DNA of 64,000 nt from Cenococcum geophilum 1.58 (GCA_001692895.1 KV748179.1:2776095-2840094), one strand, 5' to 3'. Positions 47,557-59,182 are shown, numbered from the stretch's first letter. A program made the numbers and translations. The notes: generated from the sequence alone by a model not told the origin.

Positions 47557-50331
47557 CCCTTAAACCGTCGATGGAGGTCCAGCAGTAGACGAGCCAACCA
47601 AATCATTGCGCACAGGTCAGATGTTACTTAACGACGTAAGGAATGTTGCTATGGTTAAAAGAAGTTTTGGTTTAGTTAAGCTCTTGACTTGATATATTAC
47701 TGAAGTTTCCCTAAGCCTCTCCTACTATAGTTGATATTAGGCTACGCATGTCGGTTGGTTTTAGAAGGAACAGTACGAGGCACGATCCATCTAACAATCT
47801 CCTGTCGACCTGAATCAGGTTGTCTTGCCACCCGACTCAGTTACCTACACCTCGACCCAGTCACCTACCCCCTGCTTGACTCGATCACCTACCCCCTATT
47901 ACGTACCCCCCACTGGTCCTGCACCTACATTATGTATATATAGTCTCTTTTCTTTCATAGATCAATTAATACACGAGTTCTCCAGATCGACATTTCCACA
48001 CCAAGATAAAAATCAGAAGGCCTTTAAAGAAACTTACAAATGCGGGGAATAGCTTAGAACCGACTGTGGCCTGGATAACTTCTGACATCTTATTACTTGG
48101 CATTGTAGAAGCACGTACCCCTCCAACAGTGAGTCAAGGAGGCTTTGAAATAAGTTCCCATGATCCGTCCACAAAGCGCAGACATGGTTATCCTTGGAAT
48201 ATCTACCCTAATGCCATCCTCACCAGGGGCTCTTCTCTTCTTAACGAAGTATCCATCAGCCGCTGGTCAAGTCTTCTTAGCTTTTCCCTTCTCCCGGTTT
48301 GTCCGATTGATGAATCCGGGCCATCCGACCTTGAGCAATAAAACATTGCGGTTGCAATTTGCCATTCCCCGCACGCACCTACGAACAGACTTGCTGATAA
48401 GCAGGCAAGCAAGCAAAACACCCCTCTGCTTGCTTGATTGCCCGATTTGGAGGCCCTCCGCTTGCTTGCTTGCTTGTTGGTCTCAAAATCACGTCTGCTT
48501 GCTTGCTTGCTTGTTAATTGCTTGCCAAGACAGTATAGAATCTGAAGTTGTATAGAAAATCCGCTATGGCTTCGCCCAGCAGCAGTATATTGCCCACTAA
48601 GCTCCTCCACCATCAATCAATTGTAGTATAAGCTCATTCGCGCGGCTCGGAGGCAGTCTATGAGGTAGACGTGGTAAAGGCAGCGCGTATATCGGATCTT
48701 GGCGTGGTGTAGAGGATCGAAGAAAAAAGCTGCGTGAGACTTTGGGTCGGCGCGGAAAACCGTTTTTAAATAGGCTTAGCGGTTGCCTAAAAGGACTTGT
48801 TTGCACTATTTGCATTGCCTTGGCCATTAGAAATTAACTCTAAAAACACTAAAGGTCTATTACCAACCACCGCTACTACTAAATTAACTATATACAAGCA
48901 ATAAACAAGCAAGCAAGCAAGCAAGCCCTTCCTTTGCTTGCTTGATTGCCCAAAATGAGGCCTCTTGCTTGATTGCTTGCTTACTGCCAAGACAAGCAAG
49001 CAAGCAAGCAAGCAGGGTTTTGCTTGCTTATCAGCAAGTCTGCCTACGAATAACTTGCCCGTCGTAATTTCATCACCGGGTCTCTTCATTACATTCTTTG
49101 CACTTCGAGTCCGATTTCGCCTTAGTCCTGCAACAATGACAATATAGAATGGCTTTAGATGGTGCTGGATTGTTGCAGCGAGGCTTCACCCATACGCGGT
49201 CCCCTACACCCGGATTCTAGAAATAGGATCTGTAGAGCCTTTTCCGGATCGAATGGCCGGATTTCCTACTAGATTGGTAAGACTGCATTTGTTGATGGGT
49301 TCGGCATAGAATAGCACCCGGAGGGAAAACGGCGATTCCGCGGGACTCGCAGGGTTGATAGTGCCTGTTACCATACTACTCTATACCCTTTGTGACACGT
49401 GTTGCGGAGGACGTCGACTGAGTAGGATGGGCAACCAGTACATCTGCTATTGATGACGTGTGACGGTAAAGGCCGCCTAGAAACTTCCTCGCGGGTTTAC
49501 CAGCTTGCTCCTAGGATGTCTGATGATGGCTAGCGCCTGTAAGTAACTAACGTAATGTAAACGGCTCGGGGTATATTTATTACAGTAAGTGGCTCCTCCA
49601 TCCGTATAGGGGATTCCCTGTCCAGAGTTCCCTTGTACACTAACAGGGTGGATATCTTGGTCTCCCAGGCGGATTATATTACGATATAGGATGGAAACTA
49701 CTAACTTGATTCATGCCGATTTTGCTCCAAGTATAGCTCTCGCTCACGCCCTGGTACATCGTTGGATCCAGGTGCGGTACGGTTGTTTGCAGAATCAAGC
49801 GCTCTTTAGTGAGTAAGGTTCCATGGGTCTTGGGTCCTGACGATGGCTCTGGAAGAGTCCTCCACATGCGTCTACACGCGTTTCCTGCTTACATAAGCAG
49901 AGTCCCTTCTTGTTCGGTCTCCGCAGCAACTACTTCGGTATCCGCAGTAGTCACCCCGGACCCCGTAGATATAGGCCTATATCAAGGCCTATATTCCTCG
50001 TAGATAGATTCCATAGATTCATTCATTCATTTATCCTCAGATCCAGTTCATCAGGTCCCTGAAGACACCGGTAATTAATGAACCATAAAGTTTTCTTGCA
50101 CGGCTTTCAAGGGCCTTAGCTACCCTTGGAAATCTAGATGGGGCTTTAGAGAGTTACTTTACTCTCTAGGTTATGCCTATACCCATGTACTCTACGATTG
50201 ATTAGGAAAGAGAATTAGCATCAGAGTATTTTTCTCGTCTAAATTCGTCAGCCACCGGAGGAATCTGTGCTTGGGGGACGTTAACATGTCTCCCATTTCT
50301 CCACATCCACACATTGCTTTTCATTCTCCCC
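47557..50331. other. Intergenic DNA with TTGC tetranucleotide repeats
   Basis: No supported gene is present. Short open frames (for example 48597-48827 minus) have no domain. Composition is close to genic, so this is not a RIP block. Two related TTGC-rich segments lie at 48382-48535 and 48895-49045. Confidence 0.45.
48382..49045. repeat. Inverted pair of (GCTT/AAGC)n-rich segments
   Basis: Segment 48382-48535 and segment 48895-49045 both contain runs of GCTTGCTTGCTTG and AAGCAAGCAAGC around unique islands. The boundary sequence AGACTTGCTGATAAGCA at about 48388 occurs inverted at about 49020-49036, so the two segments are in opposite orientation and bracket about 360 bp of unique DNA. The nature of the element is unknown. 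Confidence 0.6.
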
Positions 50332-51789
50332 TTACTCAGAAAGCTTGAATCCTCCCAGAACCCCGACCTGGAACAGCTGCGATTGGTCATACTCCTTAGC
50401 ATATCGACATTCAGTTGTCCATATCCTTGAACGCGTGGTGGCGTTCGCAAGCTGGGAAAAGGTCCCCATGAATGCGGCATCGTTCTTCTGCGTCATGGTC
50501 GCCAGCAGAGCCCGGCTTTGCGCGGGGCTGCCGGCTTCGAATTCAGTGAGATTGCCCTGCGTTGCGGACCTTAGCGTATTGTAAAATGACGGGAGGGCTA
50601 TCAGGGGTGCGAAGGTTGGAGGGTTGACGACGTCGGGTTTCGTGTATGCCATGTGTAGAAGCGTGTGCCATGATCCATTGGAGAAGACATTAGTGTCGAT
50701 GAGGGCGGCGTACGGGTCGTAGTTCGAGCTGTTAGTGAGATTGGCGAAGAATGAGAAGACCTGAGTCCGGTAGGCGGTGGGTGTGGCTAGGAAGCCAACC
50801 CAGATGGTTCCGTTCGGGATCAGAGGCAGATCGATGCGGGTTATGATATCGAGGTTGTTGCTGGCACCTTTGAGAGCGCGGAAGGGGCCGGAGCTATGTG
50901 TCAAGTTGGCTATGGAACCTGAGGAAAGAACAACCTACATGAGGAATCTGAGAACAGATCTGAGATAAGAAGGGGTTTGAGTCACGCCTTGTGGTAGAAA
51001 AAGAATAACGATCGAAGGGGTTGAGGTAGGTGCGAGTTGACTGAAACTAAAAATACAAGTTAACCTGATATTTGCAACATCGAAAAGCGCCATAATAGTA
51101 CCTCCGCTAACTAGACAACCAACTCCAACACCACTAATACGGCCGCCAGGTGCGGAGACATTTAGAGGGTCGAGCTTATGATTAACCGCTTCAGCGATTG
51201 CCAGTACTAACTGTGACTTTTGTCTTGTCTTCAGAGGCTGTAATTTCGTTCAATTGAGACAAATCAATGGTTATGCCATCTTGGATATTCGCTGAGTCGG
51301 CAAACGGGGTATTACTAGCGTAAATTAGGATATTTGGATTCCTCCACAGTGCAGACATTGCTTTACCCTCCACTACGAATGGCAAACTTGCAAGATCTTG
51401 GCGCAACTAGGTTTGCATCTCGGAGCAGCTTCACGGCAGTCGCAATGTCTGTAGCGCCAGCCGGAATTACTACACATGAGGGCATGAATGCCTCCTCCTG
51501 CTGTGACCAGTATGATATTATTGAAGCCTGATATTCTGCTCCATCTGGGTAGAAAACCTTCCCCGGAAGCAGGGTTGATAGCGCGATACACTTAATGGAG
51601 TAAAATGTTAGGTTTCTTTGGCAGACTGGGAATTATCTAAAAAGATGATAAAATTTACTTACGCACTCAATCCTCATTTGACACTAACCTATCTTCTATA
51701 CAAGGCAAAGAGTGGAGAGAGTGAGAAAAAGTTACAGCACTAGCGAGGGAGGTTGCAGCTACAAGAACGAGAGCAACAAGGAGTCTCAT
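50332..51789 (-). pseudogene. Secreted FAD-linked oxidase (BBE/FAD_binding_4 type), decayed
   Basis: The minus-strand start at 51789 encodes a signal peptide (MRLLVALVLVAATSLASA). The FAD-binding region is readable as GKVFYPDGAEYQAS, SCVVIPAGATDIATAVKLL, CKFAIRSGG and, after an intron (about 51387-51333), SANIQDGITIDLSQLNE. The C-terminal half reads FRALKGASNNLDIITRIDLP and ends GGFKLSE. Breaks are a small deletion or frameshift after STGNR near 51205, loss of the conserved middle between about 51070 and 50930, and a frame change near 50410-50440 (QGYGQLNVDMLRSM is in another frame). Family members oxidise diverse alcohols and sugars using FAD. I judge this copy non-functional. Confidence 0.72.
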
Positions 51790-52354
51790 CCTTGCAAGAA
51801 CATAGTGAATAAGGACGAGATTCATGAAAGCACAGCAATAGTCACAGTACAGTCACTAGCGAAATCGGCTTCTGCCCAAGTGCTCCTCTAAAACCCATTC
51901 CTACTCCTTACCAAGACGCTTCTTTATTAACTAAATGAAATTGGGTGTCATTATCCGATCATTTTTACTTTAGGGGGTTAATCTTGTTTTACTGTATATT
52001 ACAATTCTCCCCAATATTCAAAGACTAGCATCACCCCTTTTCCCTATTATAAACTAGGAAAAGGCCTACCTAAGAAAGTGAGAAATTAGAGATATCGCAG
52101 ACAAAGAGTTACACATTTCCGGCAGTTTCTATCAAGTGTTAACTCGTAATATTCGGTTCTAAAGCACCGGACCTCTCTAGAAGATACTAGAATCGTAGTG
52201 GTAGACTTTATCGTATTATATATTTTTCTACTCCCCTAGACCCCTTAATAAAATAGAGATTATTAAAAAGACATTAAAAATAATACTTACGATATTCCTA
52301 ACATTAGAACACGACTAGATTTTCTCAAAAGGTAGGTACTATATCTACTAAGGA
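51790..52354. other. AT-rich intergenic stretch
   Basis: The region upstream of the decayed oxidase and downstream of the NLR pseudogene holds no recognisable gene. Base composition from about 52000 is AT-rich and RIP-like. Confidence 0.4.
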
Positions 52355-52648
52355 CTAACGAAATTCCACGAAGGTTAGAATACTAGATGGACACCATAGA
52401 GTAAAGACATTATTTTGAAAGGCAGAGCGTATAGGTCTATATTCAGGAGGGAGCCAAAGAAGATTCTCTAAATCCCGAGTAAACCAATGTTTCTTGACGA
52501 ATATTTTAGTTATCGTGTCGGTCTGTAGTAGAGAAACCGGAGTCGTGTAGCGTTCGACTTTTAAAAGGCCTTTGTTAGTTTCTAGAAATGGTCCCTTAGT
52601 AGAGAAGGATATCATTTCAACTGTAACGTTAACCTTGAACTTCTATAG

Positions 52649-53152
52649 CTCCTCTCCTGTTGCCGGGTTCCATAGCCTAACTGTCTTGTCGCGTGACGCT
52701 GACGCTAGTAGCTGGCCGTCGTGGGAGAATGCAACAGCATTGACTGGGCCGGTATGGCCCTCAAGCTTCTGTAGCTTCTCTCCCGTTACCAGATTCCATA
52801 GCCTGACCGCTTCGTCCCATGACGCTGACGCTAGCAGCTGGCCATTGTGGGAGAATGCAACAGCATTAACTAGGCCAGAATGGCCCTTAAGCTTCTGTAG
52901 CTCCTCCCCCGTTGCCGGATTCCAAAGCCTGACCGTCTTATCGCGTGACGCTGACGCCAGTAGCTGGCCGTCGTGGGAGAATGCAACAGCGTTGACCGGG
53001 CTGGTATGGCCCTTAAGCTTCTGTAGCTCCTCTCCCGTTGCCGGATTCCAGAGCCTGACCGCCTTGTCCCATGACGCTGATGCCAGCAACTGGCCGTTGT
53101 GGGAGAATGCAATAGCGGTGGCCCAGTTGGTATGGCCCTCGAGCTTCTGTAG
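52649..53152 (-). repeat. Four near-identical WD40 repeats (126-bp period)
   Basis: Four consecutive 42-residue units begin LQKLEGHT or LQKLKGH and end LWNPATGEE or a close variant, including FSHDGQLLASASRDKTVR. The units lie at 53152-53027, 53026-52901, 52900-52775 and 52774-52649. They have no internal stop. High similarity between units is typical of fungal NLR sensor domains that evolve by repeat exchange. Four units are fewer than a seven-bladed propeller. Confidence 0.9.
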
Positions 53153-54434
53153 CTCCGGGCTCCAAGTTGAGTGCATTTTTGGCAACCTACGAATCCACTT
53201 AGGAATTTGGTCCTTAAACATGTGTCTAATGATACTCGTTTCTGGAGCAAAAATAATCGCCGAAGAGTATAGATGAAGCGGTGCAGTGTCAATCATCCCC
53301 CGATTCTGTAGGACAAAGCACCTTGCATCATAGAGGAAGCGTGATAGTTCGCTACCTCTATCCGTCTAAATACTCTATGTGAGTATAAATGCAGTAATTA
53401 ATGTGCTATATTAATTAACTTGCCGCGATAAGTGACTGTAAAGTACCAATCAGGGCAATGCTTTCAGATATCACCCCTATTAGGCTCAAAACTTCAAGCC
53501 AATGAAGGAAGTGCTCCTGGAGGAAAATATGAACTGTATCTCGGTTGCGAATGTGTCTTCCGCTTTGCTCCAAATGGTGGACCTAATACCGGCAACCGTA
53601 TTGGACATCTCCTGGAAGGCAGTCGTCTATAGTTTGGCTGTGGATCTCTCTTCTTAGCGTTCCGGGTGACTCTAGACGACAGATATTTTCACGGAGACTC
53701 TTTGATCTAGACATTAGTTCGAGGCACCTGGTCTTTAACATCTCGTGCGTCTCCCCCTCGTCGACCTAGAACGGACTCTTTCCCCGCTTTTCCGGGTCAA
53801 GAAGGAAGTCACGGAACGAAAGATGGAGCAGCCGTACGGGAGAGTCCCGGTCGGGAGGGATGCTGAGGATGGGGTGTGGCGAATTTGGTCTGCAATATAT
53901 AATCTCTATATCGATACCGAGAAGTCCTGCTAGAGAGGAAGTGCTTAGGGGATCGGCTAAGACGACGACGGAACCAACAATCTCTAGGAATTCTTGGGCC
54001 AAGCTTTCCTTCTCCGAGTCGGTGAGATCGATTAGCAACTGGTTTAGGACTGGAAGGTACGTTTTGTCCAACATAGACGCCTGCCTGCTCATCTGGTACT
54101 TTAGTACATCGGTCAGCCTGTTTTTGGGATTCCATTTAGGATCTCCCACGAAACGGCACACGGTTGCCGCAAAAATGAATAAAGGAAGAGCCATTTCAGT
54201 CAGAGCTCGGATGTGCTCTTCGCCAGGCCAAGATGAAGGTAGTAAAGCATCAGAAGGATGTAAGCAGTTATAGTCTTCTCTAATCTTTGTAAATCCGTAC
54301 CTTAGAAACGCTGATATATCATGTTTAATTGTAATTTGAGGTATGTCTTGGAGAATTACGTCTTGATGCGTGTCTGACGACATCTTCATAAAGCCAAGGC
54401 GAATCGGAAATTCAGGTCTGCTGGTTAAAAAAAT

Positions 54435-55332
54435 GGTCAACGATAATCATACACCCCCTAAATGATAGGCGTACACCCCCCGATTGATATGCATACACCC
54501 CCCCCGATTGATACGCATACACCCCCCAATTGATACACGTACACCCCCCAATTGATACGCGTACACCCCCCAATTGATACACATACACCCCCCAATTGAT
54601 ACGCATACACCCCCTACCCAAACAAGCTTAGATCCTCCCACTTCAAGTTAAAACATCACGTGCGTTTAACTTGTTTGCGCTTAAATCGCGAAAACCAAAG
54701 TGCGCTATATGCAATATTACGATTAAGTCTTAATTTTAGTTATAGTATAAGTAGTAAAGTCTAAATTTAGATCGCGACTAAGTCGATTAATTGGATTACG
54801 TAGTGCTTTATAAGGCGTCGCGCAAACTAATTTAGGTGCTGCTTCGCGCCCACACACCCAAGCACCCACGCGCGCCCGGTGGGACTTAAATTAACACTTC
54901 TGCTTCGCATCTAAGGGCCTGCAATTATAGAGCGTCGCGGCAGTCGGCCAATTAACCCTATAACCGGCTCTACAATTGCAAATCGCGTCAACAGATCTAT
55001 TCGTAGAGAGCCCTTAGCATTTGAGCGAAATACTGGCTATACTATACTTTAATTTTCGTGATACAGGCGCAAACAAGTTAAACACACATGATATTCTAAC
55101 TTAATGAGGAAGCATCTAACTTAATGGGGAGGCGTCCAAACCAAATAAGGTAGGGGGTGTATGCGTATCAATTGGGGGGTGTATGTGTATCAATTGGGGG
55201 GTGTACGCGTATCAATTGGGGGGTGTACGTGTATCAATTGGGGGGTGTATGCGTATCAATCGGGGGGGGTGTATGCATATCAATCGGGGGGTGTACGCCT
55301 ATCATTTAGGGGGTGTATGATTATCGTTGACC
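54435..55332. mobile_element. 898-bp foldback TIR element, 8-bp TSD, inserted in the NLR
   Basis: The element begins GGTCAACGATAATCATACAC and ends with its complement. AAAAAAAT flanks it at 54427-54434 and 55333-55340, a perfect 8-bp duplication. Each end (about 200 bp, weaker to about 270 bp) carries roughly eight units of a 22-bp repeat (CACCCCCCAATTGATACGCG type). No transposase is present. An 8-bp duplication fits hAT, P or Merlin families; GG termini would suit Merlin, but the assignment is open. Removing the element plus one target copy leaves an open NACHT frame. Confidence 0.88.
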
Positions 55333-56992
55333 AAAAAAATTGGCATACGAATAGATTTGAGATTCTTGGTTTGCAACAAAAGATGGAGAATCGTTCTCAC
55401 GTCCCCTTCTCGTTCGCATTCATCCAATGCATCAACTACTATAACCAATGTTGAGGCCTGTGTGGAAGTTGTCCGAATTTGTGATAGAGGCTGAAATATA
55501 AGCTTCTCGAACTGTTCTTTCAATGATTTCTCGGAGATTTCAGGTTCCGTGTTGATTGTATTTCTGACGTGAGGTATCATCGCGGGCACCCTACGCAAGA
55601 GTTGAGCAGTGATGGTGGTGAAAAACCTAGAGGCATTACCACGCTCACCCTCGCCTCTTTTAAAAAAGAAGCTGGCCCCTAATTGACCATCGTTGTCGAG
55701 AGACTGGGCGATGGTTCGAGAGATTGTAGACTTTCCAGTGCCAGCCATGCCATTCAGCCAGAAGATACATTTGTCTTGTGAGTCCTCAGCCCATTCCCTA
55801 ATTTGATGTCGCAGGTCTATTCGAGTGTCAGGATGACATCTTGCATCGAGCTCATCGACGTAGGAATTGAGAGCGGCAGATTTAGCAGTCGGTAGTGTCG
55901 CTAGGTCAATCTTGCTCTCTAGGACGCTAACCGACTCTTTAATATCTTGAAGCTCTTCTAACTCCTCCAATACTCTTTGTAGATGCTCCTTGCGTAGATT
56001 TGCTTCCTCTCGCTCACAAGCACTTAGAGTACGGTCACAATTACTAGCCTCGGTCTCGACCTGTGTTGCAATTCTCTCACACTCATCCTCAAAATCACGC
56101 ATTTCTTTGGGCTTCCAAAACGCATCGAAAGCACGAGTAAGAGAGCTCCTCTGATATGACTAGATTGCTTTGGCTAGGAATTTTAATATGAGTGCATGGA
56201 GCTCGGTTAATGCCGTCTCGAAATTGTCCCGCGTTTGTATTACTGGTAGGTCCCGTAGATAGTCCATGTAGGCCTTCAGTCGATTTATCATGCAAAGTGA
56301 GGTCTTAAGACCTGCTAGGAGAGCGGCCATTTGACGTCTCTCAGATACAGCTGCCTATATACCGAATTAGAAGGTTATAGAATTATTTTGTATTTTGAAA
56401 CCAACTAGGCACGAATCTCCATACCTCAAGCAAGACGAATCCCAGCCCAGGGCAAGCCAGCGTGGATTGAATCCGTATTCACGGCAATATCCCCCACTGA
56501 TTTGAATCTATCCAACCATAGCAGAATTTTATCTGCCTCCTGTGCCAATCTCACTGTATGTTCTCCAAAAGTAAATGTCCACCTCTTGTTTTGGCAGAGG
56601 TTCTGCTTCTCTTGGGTAGCATTGAATGCCTTTTGAAGCGCCGAATCTATATCGTCTGTAGTAGGCAGGAATTTTTATTTTATTGTTGCTCGTTCTTGCT
56701 GTGGGAGAAGTTGTAATGCCCTGTCCAAGAGCTCTCGCCCAAGGGCGACTGGAGCCTTTGAACAAGGCTGGGCTGGACACAATACTTCGCGGGCAGGCGA
56801 TGCAGGACGCGTTCCGAGGTCTGATTTAAGGGATGGCTGTGCCACTGAAGACGGTGCTAGGGTTGAAGGGATTTGGGCTGAGAGAGGGGTAGAGGAAAGA
56901 CCAGTCTGATTAGCCGCGGTTCGTAGGGGAAAGAACTTGTGTAATTGCCGGAATCGGTCGCGCCTTTTTGTTGGAGCGGCTGTGCCAGTCAT

Positions 56993-57703
56993 TAAATTAC
57001 CAACTAATATATGACCTCTCCATGAGAATGGCTGTCGAGAGGTAAAGGTTTTCTGGGTGTGTTTATAATGTTTGGTTGAGAGTCAAGGTATGGAGTTGCA
57101 CCGTTAGGGTACCAGGTTATCGATAAGGATATTGCCCGTGCATACAACACTAAGAATCTACTACGGTATCAGGCATAAGTTTCGTTAGTACGTCCCATCT
57201 GACATGGATTATTGACAAGGATAATACAGGCTATCCGACCAATGATGTATGATAATCTTTTAAAGTAACCAATGAGAAAAGAGGAATTCTTTTGCCAAGC
57301 TCTACGTATGAAGCCGTTAATATTTGACTATTTCTTAGCAGAAGCTCTATCTAGGTTCAATCCTTAGTGTTGGGTCGATCGGTATAAGGCTTCCAGCAAA
57401 CAGATTTCGTTGAGGGCATGGTTCTGGTCAAACAGAGCTTCAAAATAAAAGAAGAATACGATGATGTTCGACCAATATTTAAGCTGGACTATTTCTCTGA
57501 AGCTGAGCCGTCCAATACTGTCTTATGGTATCCCATCAAAATAACGTTTTAATCTTTAGTTAAATAGGATAAACCCATCATCCTCTTTAACCGAAATACA
57601 CAGCTAGATTTACTTGATGCTACCTGATCTGGGCCTTTATTTTGTATAGAAAGAGAAGGATGCTTTTGATCAACGGAAATAAAACGCACTTTGAACGGTG
57701 TAT
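56993..57703. other. Upstream region of the NLR
   Basis: This stretch presumably held the NLR promoter. No gene or repeat is recognised up to the hAT-like element. An open frame at 57549-57851 crosses the element boundary and is not supported. Confidence 0.4.
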
Positions 57704-59039
57704 CAGTCTTGCGGTCGATACCTCCGATACCCGGTATCAGGATACCCGAGTATCGGCCGATACTATCGCCGATACCCCGATACGTATCCGATACTGCAGT
57801 ATTTTGCGCTACTATTATAGGACACCCCCATGATACCTTATATACGTCCACCTGTTTCTACCAACCCAGTAATTAAAGACTAATTATAATACTACAATAT
57901 CCGCAATATTCGTAATATTTACGATATCCGCTCGCAATATCCGTAATACCCGAAATATCCGCAACTTCTGCCCCGTGCACTTGTTATGCTTACTCTGCAC
58001 GAAGCTCTGCACAAAGCTCTGCGCGGAGGCTCTGCGCGAAGCTCTGCGTACGGAGGCTCTGCGCGAAGCTCTGCGTACGGAGGCACTGCGCGAAGCTCTG
58101 CAGAGGCACTACACGAAGCTCTGCATGAAACTCTGCGGAGGCTCTACACGAAGCTCTACACGAAGCTTTACGTACGGAAACTCTACACAAAGCTCTGCAC
58201 AAAGCTTTTATATGGTCTCCGTAGTAGAGCCGTCATACGTAGAACCGTTGTACGCAGAACCGTTATACATAGAACCGTTATACGCAAAGCTGTTAAATGT
58301 TAAGGTCACTATCAGGTACCACCTTATAACTCACACCCTGTTTCTTGCTATTATATATCTTATTACCTATTTCTATTACCTATTACCTACTAAGTAGCAA
58401 CGTCCATAGTGGCAAGCGTCGTTAGCGTCGTCGTTAGTCTTTTAGTCTCTACCCTATATATATAGAGAGCTTCTAGAGCCTACTTTAATCGACAGAGTTC
58501 TTCTTAGTGGCTTGTCCGTCCGACAAAAGCCGTCATGCAGAGCCTCCCGTAGAGTTTCGTGCAGAGCTTCGTGCAGAGCTTCGTGCAGAGCTTCGTGCAG
58601 AGCTTCGTGCAGAGCTTCGTGCAGAGCTTCGTGCAGAGCTTCGTGCAGAGCTTCGTGCGAGCCTCCATACGTAGAGCTTTGTGCGAGCTTCCGTACGCAG
58701 AGCTTCGTGTAGAGCTTCGTGCAGAGCCTCTGCAGAGCTTCGTGCAGAGCCTCTACAGAGCTTCGCGCAGAGCCTCCGTGAGGTATTAATAGAGTTAAGA
58801 GTTTCTAATTCTACTTCTGAAGCTATATTTTATACAATAATAAAGAAAAAGGTAATAGAAATTTTATTTAGGGTATACTAGGACTTATTATAATAAGATA
58901 TAAGTAAAATTTTAGATATTTGTGTAAATGCCAAGCCTTCGTACGAGTATCGGCGATACGTATCGGATACTAGGCCGTATCGGGATACGGAGGTATCGGC
59001 GATACGTATCGGGGGTATCGAGTATCGACCGCAAGACTG
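57704..59039. mobile_element. Non-autonomous hAT-like element, 1336 bp, TSD CGGTGTAT
   Basis: The ends are inverted copies of CAGTCTTGCGGTCGATAC and begin with the CAG typical of hAT elements. CGGTGTAT flanks both sides (57696-57703 and 59040-59047), a perfect 8-bp duplication. Subterminal regions hold many GTATCGG/CGATAC units, possible transposase-binding repeats. The interior is composite: a 9-bp array (about 57885-57965), a head-to-head 12-bp minisatellite (57995-58780), and a segment at 58786-58895 that matches 47437-47540. No transposase frame is present. Confidence 0.88.
57995..58780. repeat. Second foldback pair of 12-bp minisatellite arrays
   Basis: GAAGCTCTGCAC-type units repeat at about 57995-58210. 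The complementary GTGCAGAGCTTC units repeat at about 58545-58780, eight of them almost identical (58557-58655). The spacer of about 330 bp contains several CGTACGCAGAACCGTTATAC-like units. The unit is the same as at 6838-7430. Confidence 0.85.
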
Positions 59040-59182
59040 CGGTGTATGATGCGCGAAAAGCTTGGACCCATGGAGCTCTTCAACGCACCAAGGCCTCAGC
59101 TCCTGCAGGTCACGGCTCACACATCTGCTGCCTATAACATGTCTTCTGCAAACAACCCCCGATGTAGTTTTGTAATGCTACA

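Larger units (their letters stand above)
52355..56992 (-). pseudogene. NACHT-WD40 NLR (STAND), inactivated by RIP stops and a transposon
   Basis: The minus-strand frame starts at ATG 56992 and ends after the family C-terminus (LENLLWLPPEYR) at 52355. With one intron (56424-56351) and the insertion removed it would be about 1200 residues. The order is: an N-terminal NLR region with LPWAGIRLA and a helical stretch; a P-loop, GMAGTGKST (55751-55725); Walker B, LVIVVDALDECE (about 55455-55415); the insertion; TSRPEFPIR; a post-NACHT helical part (LLHLSFRDFLLD); and four WD40 repeats. In-frame stops are TAA 56675, TGA 56426, TAG 56160, TAG 53766, TAG 53583 and TAG 52643, all explicable by C-to-T or G-to-A at former Gln, Arg or Trp codons. 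A further break or intron lies near 53350-53430. Such proteins control heterokaryon incompatibility and non-self recognition in fungi. Confidence 0.88.

Noticed and set aside
52572..53276. Plus-strand open frame of 234 codons with internal repeats
   Set aside because: Antisense shadow of the WD40 repeats.
54412..54641. Short frames encoding repeated Tyr-Gln-Leu-Gly-Gly-Val, mirrored at 55161-55454
   Set aside because: They arise from the 22-bp subterminal repeats of the foldback element.
57350..57365. tRNA B-box-like GGTTCAATCC
   Set aside because: No A-box or acceptor stem partner upstream.
58557..58655. Regular short direct repeats resembling a CRISPR array
   Set aside because: Contiguous 12-bp tandem units without unique spacers, in a eukaryotic genome.
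58512..58789. Overlapping plus-strand frames rich in Cys-Arg-Ala-Ser or Gln-Ser-Phe-Val repeats
   Set aside because: Same minisatellite artefact, with no start context or domain.
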